The position numbers were made by a program, and so were the translations under genes. The notes under the pieces were generated by a model. The model had not been told where the DNA came from. It ran no database searches and was given only the letters and a program-made list of their open reading frames with translations. Positions 6,666-14,995 of a DNA stretch of 64,000 bases are shown here, in pieces. The stretch's first letter is position 1; the number at the start of each line of letters is the position of its first letter. Source of the DNA: Paludibacteraceae bacterium (lineage in GTDB: Bacteria; Bacteroidota; Bacteroidia; Bacteroidales; Paludibacteraceae); the NCBI GenBank assembly GCA_017478225.1, contig JAFVDX010000021.1, forward strand, positions 1 to 64,000, read 5' to 3'.

Positions 6666-9473
6666 TTATTTGATTTTTTCGCCGAGTGTATTGTAGCGTA
6701 TTCCGTCTTTTTCGATTATAATCATTCCATTTTCAAATCGTTTGATGACTGACGAATCAGAGGAATTGATATTCTGAAGTGAAGTAGAAACATTTGTTCC
6801 TGCTATGATTTCATATACAATGCCGTCTTCGCCTATTATAGTTGCTTCAACTAAGTAGTTTCCATCAGATTCGCTAACGACGACATATTCAACACTATGA
6901 ACATTGACTTGTTGCCAATTGTTTTCTTCTGCATCAATGAGGAAATCAACATTTGAGTTCCATGTTGATACTTCGTTAGTAAAGTATCCAACAGGAGATG
7001 AGTCATTATTAGAATAGATGTCGAAATGGAAGGCTTGTGTATTATCTTCGGCATTAATTATCCATTCTCCGTAATCCCAACTATATGCTTCAACGGGAGT
7101 GTTGATAACCACTTGTATAGTCTCGCCTGTGAGGTGGAACCCATCATCATAATAACTCAGATGATAAGTGAATCCTCTGTCGTCTATTACAGATGCATTG
7201 ACAGAAACAGCATCGCCCTCAACAACCTTGCTGAATTGTGCAAAGGTGAGTTTATGTTCTTCTTTGCGAATAGAGAGGTAACTTGCTTCAAGATTGATTT
7301 CACCTGATTGGCTTGTGTAGAGATATTCATAGACTACATCTTCCGGCCATTCTTGATTAGGTTCTAATTCTAATGGGAATACGAGATAGCATGCAAGTGA
7401 ATTGTCATTATCAATCAGTTGGTATTGTAATCCGTCGTTGCCTCCCCAGCCAATTTGGTTAGCCTGCCCGAGTTCTACATAGATATCCTCCAATTCTTTG
7501 TCTTGTCCAATGTAGGTCAAATTCCATGTATTACCGCGAGAGTCAAGTATGGTAACAACGATCTTTATATTGTTGTCTTCGACTTTAGTCTTGGTGAAGG
7601 AAACGGTTTGATAAAAGATATATTCATGGTCGTAACTATTCTCGCCTGAAGAATTGTTTAAATCAAGGTAGTCTTCTGTATATGTTTTATCGAAATCAAC
7701 ATCAGGTACCCAATAAATTTCTGAGAATGTGAAGTAGAATACTTGCATATAGTCATCGGAAACTAATCCGTACAAGAGAGAACCGTTGCCAGAAGGATTA
7801 AATGCGATATCGCCTATAGTTATGTTGCGTACAGATGGAATATATGGTCCTGCTTTGAGGTTGATAGTAAGTTCGAGTATGTCATATTTATCTTCATCGT
7901 TTACGAATGTGATGGTACCGGTAGCAGTAGCAATTCCGTTTTCGTATGTAACAGTTATGTTAGCAGATGAGTAAATGTATGTGTTACTATTATAAATTAC
8001 GTAAGTATAAGTCTCATCAAACTGAGATGTATAGGTGCCTGCTACAGAAGATGAATTGATGGTGATTAAGATAAAGTTGTTTGGGTTGTCGTCGGCATGT
8101 CCTGACAACTCGAAGAATCCGTCAGAAAGATAAGTATCAATAACAAGGTTTTGTCCGTTGAAAGTGGCTTTGCTGATAACCGGATCGGGAGTTGAGAGAT
8201 TGAGTGTATATTCAGTATTGTTCCATGCTAACAACTTGCCTGTCATAACATAGTCGCCATCGTTGTCCAGAGAAATGGTTATTGTTCCGCTATAGATATT
8301 GTACATTTCTTCAGCAACTGTGATGGAGGCATTGTTATTAGAATTTTCTGAAATTTCATAATCGCCAAGTATGCCCTGCTCAGAGTCTTGTGGGTAAAGA
8401 TTGAGCGATATGTATTTGCCATCGTCAGAAGTTGCAAATGCATTGATTTCGTTCCATAGAGTAAGTGCAAAATCGTCAATAGAAAGATTCGTAGAAATGA
8501 AATTGTCTTGTGCCTCGGCTTTAGGTGTGGCATAGAACATATTGCCGGTGTATCTGATACCGTTTTCGCCTAAGAAACTGAAAGAAACATCTAATCGAGA
8601 GTCTTCTTGAGATTGTGTGACAGTGATATTGGCATCTTTGGCATATACATCTATTTCAATAGGTTCGTCGTATTCGTCTAATTCGTCAGTTACGATATGT
8701 ACATAGGTAGAAGTGAGGTCAATATCATCGCTGATAAATGTTCCCACGGGTGATGTAGAGTTGTCGCTAAAATAGCGCAAATCGACATAGTATGTGTTGT
8801 TGTTACCGCGAATTAACCATGAATTATCAGTGAGGTATTCGCAAGTAGTGAGCGGGCGAGTGATGTTGATATTTACGGTTTCGCCGGTGGGTATAACCGG
8901 GGTTTCGTGGTAGTATAATTCAAACTCATTGCCATCGGTATCTACTACCTTAGCCTCAATATGAATATCGTAGTTGGCGCCTTTGGTCTTTTTGAAAGTG
9001 GCAGTGGTGTAATAGTGCTCAGTGCCTTCTTCATCATCCCATTCACAGTAATCGGAGTTCATATCTTCAAGAGTGTATGTTTTGCCATATTCTACATCAT
9101 GCTTACCTTGTGGTAAGTTTATCTCAAAGAAATACGAGCCAATCCCGTCTGGAAGATGCAAACCATAGAAAATTGTTCCGTTGGCTGCATCATAAAAAGT
9201 AGAATATCTTTCTATAGACAAGTTAACGGATTCTTTTTTAGCCTTTTGCACTTTGGCTTTTTTGTTCTGTACAATGGCAGATGTGTTTTTGCTTTTCTGA
9301 GCCTTTTTGTACTTGTAGATAATTTCTGCCTGCTTGTTGTCTGAGTTGGCATTTGCAAGTTTTTGCTCAATTTGTTGTTTGTTGTTCTTCATCGGTTTAG
9401 GCGAGTGAAGAGGAGAAGCGGTAACGCTTAAAATAAGCGATAGTGCACACAAAATGGATGTAATCTTTTTCAT
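6666..9473 (-). CDS. Large secreted repetitive beta-rich protein with C-terminal sorting-like tail
   Basis: This 935-residue protein has a signal peptide (about 1-19) and a Lys/Gln-rich low-complexity linker (about 28-80). About seven beta-strand units of roughly 100-130 residues follow. Units share patterns such as TFKKTKGANYDIHIEAKVVD / SFTKTKVEDNNIKIVVTILD, and SPVGTF / SPVGYF with conserved aromatic positions. The last 25 residues (RFENGMIIIEKDGIRYNTLG) match the tails of the proteins at 39082 and 45004, which suggests a shared export or anchoring signal, possibly type IX secretion. I recognise no enzymatic domain. It has its own promoter and terminator, so it is a single-gene unit. Confidence 0.8.
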   Translation of the reverse strand: MKKITSILCALSLILSVTASPLHSPKPMKNNKQQIEQKLANANSDNKQAEIIYKYKKAQKSKNTSAIVQNKKAKVQKAKKESVNLSIERYSTFYDAANGTIFYGLHLPDGIGSYFFEINLPQGKHDVEYGKTYTLEDMNSDYCEWDDEEGTEHYYTTATFKKTKGANYDIHIEAKVVDTDGNEFELYYHETPVIPTGETVNINITRPLTTCEYLTDNSWLIRGNNNTYYVDLRYFSDNSTSPVGTFISDDIDLTSTYVHIVTDELDEYDEPIEIDVYAKDANITVTQSQEDSRLDVSFSFLGENGIRYTGNMFYATPKAEAQDNFISTNLSIDDFALTLWNEINAFATSDDGKYISLNLYPQDSEQGILGDYEISENSNNNASITVAEEMYNIYSGTITISLDNDGDYVMTGKLLAWNNTEYTLNLSTPDPVISKATFNGQNLVIDTYLSDGFFELSGHADDNPNNFILITINSSSVAGTYTSQFDETYTYVIYNSNTYIYSSANITVTYENGIATATGTITFVNDEDKYDILELTINLKAGPYIPSVRNITIGDIAFNPSGNGSLLYGLVSDDYMQVFYFTFSEIYWVPDVDFDKTYTEDYLDLNNSSGENSYDHEYIFYQTVSFTKTKVEDNNIKIVVTILDSRGNTWNLTYIGQDKELEDIYVELGQANQIGWGGNDGLQYQLIDNDNSLACYLVFPLELEPNQEWPEDVVYEYLYTSQSGEINLEASYLSIRKEEHKLTFAQFSKVVEGDAVSVNASVIDDRGFTYHLSYYDDGFHLTGETIQVVINTPVEAYSWDYGEWIINAEDNTQAFHFDIYSNNDSSPVGYFTNEVSTWNSNVDFLIDAEENNWQQVNVHSVEYVVVSESDGNYLVEATIIGEDGIVYEIIAGTNVSTSLQNINSSDSSVIKRFENGMIIIEKDGIRYNTLGEKIK

Positions 9474-9565
9474 AATGGTTGAAATATATATTAAATGAAT
9501 AGGTTTATTGGCTTGCCATAATTGATTATAAATAAACGATATTGAGTCTTTTAAGAAAATCGGTG

Positions 9566-9595
9566 CAAAATTACGAATAATATGAAAATGTCAAA
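9566..9595 (-). promoter_or_regulatory. Promoter of the 935-residue protein gene
   Basis: Minus-strand TAATTTTG (9566-9573) with TTTG (9592-9595) 18 bases upstream fits the Bacteroidetes consensus, about 95 nt before the start. The remainder of the 9474-9880 gap is A/T-rich and shows nothing else except the plus-strand -7 box. Confidence 0.65.
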
Positions 9596-9796
9596 ATACG
9601 CATAAGTATATTTTTTTGACAATAGTTCCTTAATTTATATTTTTTTACATAAAGATGTGAGAAATTATCTGTCTGAGTACTTTTTGAATATTCTTCATTT
9701 ACCCCCTAAATCATAAATTTCACCCCAAATAATCATGTTTAGCGTATATAGAATATTTGTAATGACATGATTAAGTGTACTTTGATATTTGAGGTG

Positions 9797-9804
9797 TAAT
9801 TTTG
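9797..9804 (+). promoter_or_regulatory. -7 box upstream of the FAD oxidoreductase gene
   Basis: TAATTTTG matches TAnnTTTG and lies 77 bases before the ATG at 9881. The only nearby TTTG (9781) is too close to be an ideal -33 element, so the call is tentative. Confidence 0.45.
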
Positions 9805-9880
9805 CGGTCTAAAAGAGCGTAAGTATAAATATTTACGATGTTTATGATGATAAAGAAATAACAAAATATATGTTTTTTAG

Positions 9881-11371
9881 ATGAAGACGATAAGTATTAT
9901 AGGTGCCGGAATATCCGGTTTGACTGCTGGAATATATGCTCAGCAACGAGGGTTCGAGTCGGTAATATATGAGCGTCATAGTGTTGCCGGCGGGTTGTGT
10001 AGTTATTGGAATAGAAAAGGTTATCAATTGGATAATTGTTTGCATTGGCTTACCGGAACAAGAAAAGACACTGAATTGTATCAATTATGGCAAAATACGG
10101 GTGTTCTGGCTGATGATGTAGAAGTGATTGCTCCTGAGATATTTATGCAGGTAGAGGGAAATGGTGAGAGGCTAGTGCTATGGCATGATGTGGATCGTTT
10201 GCGTAGTGACATGCTTGCCTTGTCGCCGGCAGATAGAAGTGAGATTGAGAATTTTATTAAACTCATAAAGATATTCAGCAAGACAATTTTCCCGTGTCAG
10301 AAACCTCCTGAGGACATGAATTTATGGGATTATTTGCGTCTTGTTTGGAAGATGCGAAAGATAGGGCGTCCATTTAGAAAATATGGTAAGATGTCGCTTA
10401 GAGAATATGCCAATCGTTTTAAGCATCCTCTTATTAGAAAATTTCTGACTGCTTATTTCCCTCATTTTTATAGTGTTGCATGTCAGTTATGGGTGTTTGG
10501 AATGTTTACGAGTGGTAATGCTGATTTGCCTCGAGGTGGTTCGAAAGGCGTGATAGACAGAATGGTAGAGAGGTATATTCAGTTGGGTGGAAAGATTTGT
10601 TATAATATGGAAGCAAAACGAATAGGAGTAAAGAACGGGTTGGTTGATGAAATAGAGTTTGCTAATGATAAGGTGATTAGAAGTGATTATGTAGTAACTG
10701 CGTGTGATTTGCATCATGTGGTAAGTAACTTGCTACCTGAATTTTCGTGGGACAACTATCTTACTGAACATTATAAAACGGAAACAGAGAAATATCCTAC
10801 TCATACTTCTTTTAATGTGTTTCTGTCGGTAGATTTCTATACTCAGGCTTTGCAATACACATCTATTTTAGAGCCTGAACTACTTTATATAAATGGCAAA
10901 GAGATAAAAGAGTTGGTAATAAAAGACTTTAACTATGAGCCTTCGTTTTCGCCGGAGGGAGCGACACTATTGCAAGTAATTGTGAATCAGTATGAGGATG
11001 ATGCTGATTTTTGGCATAATCTGCGCAGGTATGAAATAGAGAAATATAGAACAGAGAAACAACGGGTGAGTGAGGAAATAATGGAGTCAATAGAAAACAG
11101 ATTTCCTGAGATGCGTGGTCATATAAAAGTGCTTGACGCTACTACTCCTGCTACAAATATAAGATATACAAATACATATAAGGGTGCATATATGGGATTT
11201 GCTATGACATATTTTAACAAAAAGCAGACTCATAAAGGTACTATTTCTGAAATAAAGAATTTGTATTTGGCCGGTCAGGCATTGGCAGCCCCCGGTGGTA
11301 CACCCAATGCAGTGGCATCTGGTAAGTTCGCTATTGATAGGATTATTAGAGATATCAAAAAAGGGAAGTAA
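9881..11371 (+). CDS. FAD-dependent oxidoreductase, phytoene desaturase/retinol saturase type
   Basis: The 496-residue protein opens with a dinucleotide-binding fold, GAGISGLTAGIYA (residues 8-20), and an acidic residue at the end of the second strand (IYERHSVAGGLC). The C-terminus has the FAD-contact segment NLYLAGQALAAPGGTPNAVASG. This layout is that of the CrtI-like amine oxidase/desaturase superfamily. The substrate cannot be told: no carotenoid synthesis gene lies beside it. The next gene, prs, starts from its own strong promoter 45 bases downstream. Many Bacteroidales carry such CrtI-like proteins of unknown role, and a lipid or isoprenoid substrate is a guess. Confidence 0.85.
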   Translation: MKTISIIGAGISGLTAGIYAQQRGFESVIYERHSVAGGLCSYWNRKGYQLDNCLHWLTGTRKDTELYQLWQNTGVLADDVEVIAPEIFMQVEGNGERLVLWHDVDRLRSDMLALSPADRSEIENFIKLIKIFSKTIFPCQKPPEDMNLWDYLRLVWKMRKIGRPFRKYGKMSLREYANRFKHPLIRKFLTAYFPHFYSVACQLWVFGMFTSGNADLPRGGSKGVIDRMVERYIQLGGKICYNMEAKRIGVKNGLVDEIEFANDKVIRSDYVVTACDLHHVVSNLLPEFSWDNYLTEHYKTETEKYPTHTSFNVFLSVDFYTQALQYTSILEPELLYINGKEIKELVIKDFNYEPSFSPEGATLLQVIVNQYEDDADFWHNLRRYEIEKYRTEKQRVSEEIMESIENRFPEMRGHIKVLDATTPATNIRYTNTYKGAYMGFAMTYFNKKQTHKGTISEIKNLYLAGQALAAPGGTPNAVASGKFAIDRIIRDIKKGK

Positions 11372-11415
11372 TAATTCGATTTTAAACAATACAAACAATA
11401 AACTTTAGAAAATAG

Positions 11416-11447
11416 TTTGTGTATATAAAAAAATAAAAGTACCTTTG
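11416..11447 (+). promoter_or_regulatory. prs operon promoter
   Basis: TTTG (11416-11419), a 20-base spacer and TACCTTTG (11440-11447) make a full consensus. Transcription should start near 11454, which leaves a leader of about 50 nt to the ATG at 11503. Confidence 0.8.
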
Positions 11448-11502
11448 TGCGCTATTAAGGGGCTAATTGAGTGAGTTGATTATAAGCATAATAGTACTTT
11501 TT

Positions 11503-12450
11503 ATGATAGAAGAATCACATCGTTTTAAGATTTTTGCCGGTGGCAAGGGTCTCTTGTTAGCGGAGCGGATATGCGCTCAGTTAGGCACCAAGTTATCAAA
11601 AGTAAAGATTGAGCATTTTTCAGATGGAGAATATGCTGCTGAGTTTGAGGATTCGGTTCGTGGTCAGGCCGTGTATTTGGTACAGGCTACATGTCCTTCT
11701 GCCGACAATCTGATGGAACTGCTTTTGATGATAGATGCTGCTCGCAGAGCGAGTGCATCGGCAATTGTGGCAGTGATACCTTATTTTGGTTGGGCTCGCC
11801 AGGATAGAAAAGATAAGGCTCGTGTTTCTATCGGTGCCAAGTTGATAGCCAATATGTTGCAAGTGGCAGGTGTGGATAGAATCATAACTTTGGATTTGCA
11901 TGCTGAGCAGATTCAAGGTTTTTTTGATATCCCAGTAGATCACTTGTATGGTTTGACTACTTTTTCCGATTATATTGAGTCGTTGAAATTAGACGATTTG
12001 ATTATTGCTTCGCCTGATGAGGGTGGTTCTAAGCGTGCTGCAAAATTAGCAGCGCGACTGAATGCTCCGATGGTGATGTGTTATAAAAATCGTCAGAAGG
12101 CTAATGAGATAGTCGAAATGCGGGTGCTGGGCGATGTGTCTGGTAAGAATGTGGTGCTAATAGATGATATTGCTGATACTGCGGGAACACTTGCTAAGGC
12201 AGCAGATTTATTGAGTGAGCAAGGTGCAAAGAGCGTTAGAGCGGTTGTCAGTCATGGGTTGATGTCCGGCAATGCCTGCCAGAAAGTGATGGATTCGAAA
12301 TTGGAAGAGTTGATATTTACCGATACTTTGCCTTTTGATAATAGTCGCTGTGCAAAAGTAAAGATATTGTCTGTTGCAAAGCCTTTTGCCGAAACGATTA
12401 TGGCAATTCAAGAGCACAGATCGATAAGTGAATTTAACTTAAGAAATTAA
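11503..12450 (+). CDS. prs: Ribose-phosphate pyrophosphokinase
   Basis: It makes PRPP from ribose 5-phosphate and ATP, feeding nucleotide, His and Trp synthesis. The 315 residues match the usual length near 312 when the ATG at 11503 is used; an in-frame TTG at 11467 would add an unusual hydrophobic tail. Landmarks are YFGWARQDRKDK, the signature DLHAEQIQGFFDIPVDHLY and the PRPP loop VVLIDDIADTAGT. It is the first gene of a run with the glutaminyl cyclase (10-base gap), sufC and sufD. Confidence 0.97.
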   Translation: MIEESHRFKIFAGGKGLLLAERICAQLGTKLSKVKIEHFSDGEYAAEFEDSVRGQAVYLVQATCPSADNLMELLLMIDAARRASASAIVAVIPYFGWARQDRKDKARVSIGAKLIANMLQVAGVDRIITLDLHAEQIQGFFDIPVDHLYGLTTFSDYIESLKLDDLIIASPDEGGSKRAAKLAARLNAPMVMCYKNRQKANEIVEMRVLGDVSGKNVVLIDDIADTAGTLAKAADLLSEQGAKSVRAVVSHGLMSGNACQKVMDSKLEELIFTDTLPFDNSRCAKVKILSVAKPFAETIMAIQEHRSISEFNLRN

Positions 12451-12460
12451 GTGGATAGAT

Positions 12461-13456
12461 ATGAAAAGAAAGTGGATTTATGTGTTTGTGTTAGTGGTGG
12501 TTGCATTAGTTGGTTGTAAAAAACAGCCATCTAAAGCAGTTGCTCAGTCTCCTGTTTTTTCTGCTGATTCGGCATACGAGTATATTCGCGATCAAGTGAC
12601 TTTCGGGCCTCGTGTTCCGGGTACTATGGCGCATTATGATTGTGCTATGTATTTGCAAAAGAAACTTGAGGGTTTTGGTTGGGTGGTTCGTTCAGAGCAA
12701 GGGCTGATGACAGATTACAAAGGTGATAATCAGCCTGTATATAATATTATTGCTTCCTTAAATCCTCAGATAAAACAACGCATATTATTGTGTGCTCATT
12801 GGGATACTCGTCCGTGGGCAGATGAGGAAGATGATTATGAATTGAGGATGAAGCCGGTGCTTGGTGCTAATGATGGGGCAAGCGGAGTAGGGGTGTTGTT
12901 GGAAGTGGCTCGTGAGTTAGGAAAACTGCAAGCAGATAGTGTTGGTGGTAATTTGGGCGTGGATATTGTATTGTTTGACTGTGAAGATATGGGTACACCT
13001 GATTTTTATACCGGCAAACAAACGGAAAACACATGGTGTTTAGGCTCTCAATTCTGGTCAGACAACTATAAAAAATATGGGACAATGCTATATCATGGTA
13101 CTAAATATAAATATGGTATATTGCTTGATATGGTGGGTGGTACTGATGCAGTGTTCCCTAAAGAATATCATTCTATGGAGTTTGCTTCGCAGTATGTAGA
13201 GAAGATTTGGCGCAATGCACAGAGGTTAGGGTATGGTAAGTATTTTGTGGATCAGTATTGCTATCCGATTACAGATGACCATTATTATGTTTCCACTATA
13301 GCAGGCGTGCCTTGTGTGGATATTATTCATTATTCGCCTGATTCCGATACTGGTTTTGCTTCTTTCTGGCATACTACTCGCGATGATATGAGTAATATAA
13401 ACAAGCAGACGCTACAGGTTGTAGGTGAAGTGGTGTTGGCAACGATTATGAATTAA
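12461..13456 (+). CDS. Glutaminyl-peptide cyclotransferase-like M28 lipoprotein
   Basis: The 331-residue protein has a lipobox with Cys at 19 (ALVGC), so it should be an envelope lipoprotein. The M28-type metal site is visible: AHWDTRP, GANDGASGVG, DCEDMG and TDDHYYV. The sequence fits the Bacteroidetes glutaminyl cyclases, which convert N-terminal Gln of exported proteins to pyroglutamate after signal peptidase I cleavage. A plain M28 aminopeptidase is the alternative. The cyclase reading is favoured because at least five exported proteins in this window have Gln directly after the predicted cleavage site. It is co-directional with prs and sufC. Confidence 0.85.
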   Translation: MKRKWIYVFVLVVVALVGCKKQPSKAVAQSPVFSADSAYEYIRDQVTFGPRVPGTMAHYDCAMYLQKKLEGFGWVVRSEQGLMTDYKGDNQPVYNIIASLNPQIKQRILLCAHWDTRPWADEEDDYELRMKPVLGANDGASGVGVLLEVARELGKLQADSVGGNLGVDIVLFDCEDMGTPDFYTGKQTENTWCLGSQFWSDNYKKYGTMLYHGTKYKYGILLDMVGGTDAVFPKEYHSMEFASQYVEKIWRNAQRLGYGKYFVDQYCYPITDDHYYVSTIAGVPCVDIIHYSPDSDTGFASFWHTTRDDMSNINKQTLQVVGEVVLATIMN

Positions 13457-13499
13457 TTAAGTGAGAATAATATAATAAAATACTTGAGATAAAATAAAG

Positions 13500-14243
13500 A
13501 TGCTTGAGATAAAGAATTTACATGCCTCTATTAATGGCAAGGAGATATTAAAAGGTGTGAATTTGAGTGTGCATGCCGGTGAGGTTCATGCTATAATGGG
13601 TCCCAATGGTGCTGGTAAGAGCACTCTTAGTGCTGTCTTGACGGGCAATCCGGCATACGAGGTGACAAGCGGTGAGGTGTGGTTTAAGGGCAAGAACTTG
13701 CTTGAGATGCCTCCTGAACAGCGAGCGCGCGAAGGCATATTCTTGTCGTTCCAGTATCCGGTAGAGATTCCTGGCGTAAGTATGGTAAACTTTATGCGTG
13801 CCGCAGTAAATGAGAAGCGTGCATATGAAGGTAAAGAACCACTTTCAGCCACAGAGTTTTTGAAATATATGCGTGAGAAAAAGAGCATTGTGGAATTAGA
13901 TAATAAACTGACAAACAGGAGCGTAAACGAAGGCTTTTCGGGTGGAGAAAAAAAACGCAATGAGATATTCCAGATGGCTATGTTGCAACCCTCGTTGAGT
14001 ATTTTAGATGAGACCGATTCAGGACTTGATATAGACTCATTGAGAATTGTGGCAGAAGGAGTAAATAAACTAAAAACTCCACAAACCGCTTCAATTGTAA
14101 TCACTCATTATCAGCGATTGTTAGATTATATCGTTCCTGATTTTGTACATGTGTTGGCTGACGGACAAATAGTTAAGACGGGTGATAAAACTCTTGCTTT
14201 AGAGTTAGAAAAGCATGGATATGAGATGGTGGTAAAGCAATAA
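13500..14243 (+). CDS. sufC: Fe-S cluster assembly ATPase SufC
   Basis: This is the ABC-type ATPase that drives the SufBCD scaffold in iron-sulfur cluster assembly. The 247 residues are the normal length. Walker A GPNGAGKST is at 34-42, the signature FSGGEKKR at 146-153, and Walker B LSILDETDS at about 166-174. The ETDSGLDIDSLR segment is typical of SufC. sufD follows after 14 bases, but sufB is not upstream, where the glutaminyl cyclase gene sits instead. Confidence 0.97.
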   Translation: MLEIKNLHASINGKEILKGVNLSVHAGEVHAIMGPNGAGKSTLSAVLTGNPAYEVTSGEVWFKGKNLLEMPPEQRAREGIFLSFQYPVEIPGVSMVNFMRAAVNEKRAYEGKEPLSATEFLKYMREKKSIVELDNKLTNRSVNEGFSGGEKKRNEIFQMAMLQPSLSILDETDSGLDIDSLRIVAEGVNKLKTPQTASIVITHYQRLLDYIVPDFVHVLADGQIVKTGDKTLALELEKHGYEMVVKQ

Positions 14244-14257
14244 TAAGTGAGCAAGAT

Positions 14258-14905
14258 ATGTCAGAACTGATAGAAATAAGCAAAGGACAAACAAAGAATA
14301 TATTATTGCTAAATAAGTCTGTTGATTTATTAGTCAATCAATATGATGATTCACAGTTGAATTTGCATGTCTTTTGTTTAGATGATTCTTCTGCCGAAAT
14401 AAACATTCAAGTTAGGCAATTGGGTAGGGGTTGTAGTGCTAAAATCAATGCATTAGTTTTGGCTTGTGGAAAACAAGAGGTCGGTATTCATACCAATGTA
14501 GTACATGAAGTAGGAGATGGAATAAGCGAGCAGTTGCTGAAATTTGTGCTTGCGGACGAGTCGAAGGGTAATTTTAGAGGTGATTTGAAAATAGCGAAGG
14601 ATGCTCAGAAAGTATCTGCAAGGCAAACGAATCGGAATATAGTTTTGTCCGATAAGGCCAAGATGCGCACAATGCCTCAATTAGAGATATATGCAGATGA
14701 TGTGAAGGCTTCGCATGGCGCTTCAACCGGTCAATTAGACGAGCAAGCGTTGTTTTATATGCAGCAAAGGGGGCTTTCTGTGGGCACAGCCAGGAAATTG
14801 CTCTTGAAAGCGTTTGCAAGTGAGGTGATGGAGCAACTTGATGTTGCAGAGCATGATAGCATAGAGCAACTCATAGAACAGCGTCTCGCCAGGATGGCGA
14901 TATAG
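14258..14905 (+). CDS. sufD: SufD-like Fe-S assembly protein, half length
   Basis: The 215 residues match the C-terminal half of SufB/SufD. QTNRNIVLSDKA, PQLEIYADDVKASHGAST and GQLDEQALFYMQQRGLS are the family hallmarks, followed by a short helical tail. Usual SufD proteins have about 420-450 residues. The N-terminal helical region and the first half of the beta-helix are absent. The frame begins 14 bases after sufC, so there is no room for a lost 5' part. Either this is a compact SufD or a natural truncation. The scaffold partner SufB must lie elsewhere in the genome if it is present. Confidence 0.85.
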   Translation: MSELIEISKGQTKNILLLNKSVDLLVNQYDDSQLNLHVFCLDDSSAEINIQVRQLGRGCSAKINALVLACGKQEVGIHTNVVHEVGDGISEQLLKFVLADESKGNFRGDLKIAKDAQKVSARQTNRNIVLSDKAKMRTMPQLEIYADDVKASHGASTGQLDEQALFYMQQRGLSVGTARKLLLKAFASEVMEQLDVAEHDSIEQLIEQRLARMAI

Positions 14906-14986
14906 AGGTCTTAGAAGGCTTAGAGGTCTTAGAGGATTTAGAAACCTTAGAAACCTTAGAAACCTTAGAAACCTTAGAAACCTTAG
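14906..14986. repeat. 9-bp tandem repeat array (nine units)
   Basis: Nine contiguous 9-mers begin directly after the sufD stop. Four are degenerate (AGGTCTTAG, AAGGCTTAG, AGGTCTTAG, AGGATTTAG) and five are perfect AAACCTTAG. It fills the gap between the convergent sufD and mutS2 genes and codes for nothing. Confidence 0.95.
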
Positions 14987-14995
14987 AGGGAGTCT

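Noticed and set aside
11467..11502. TTG start extending prs by 12 residues
   Set aside because: The extension adds a hydrophobic tail unlike the family, and it lies only about 13 bases after the predicted transcription start. The ATG at 11503 gives the normal length.
14906..14986. CRISPR array
   Set aside because: The units are contiguous 9-mers without spacers and no cas gene is present.
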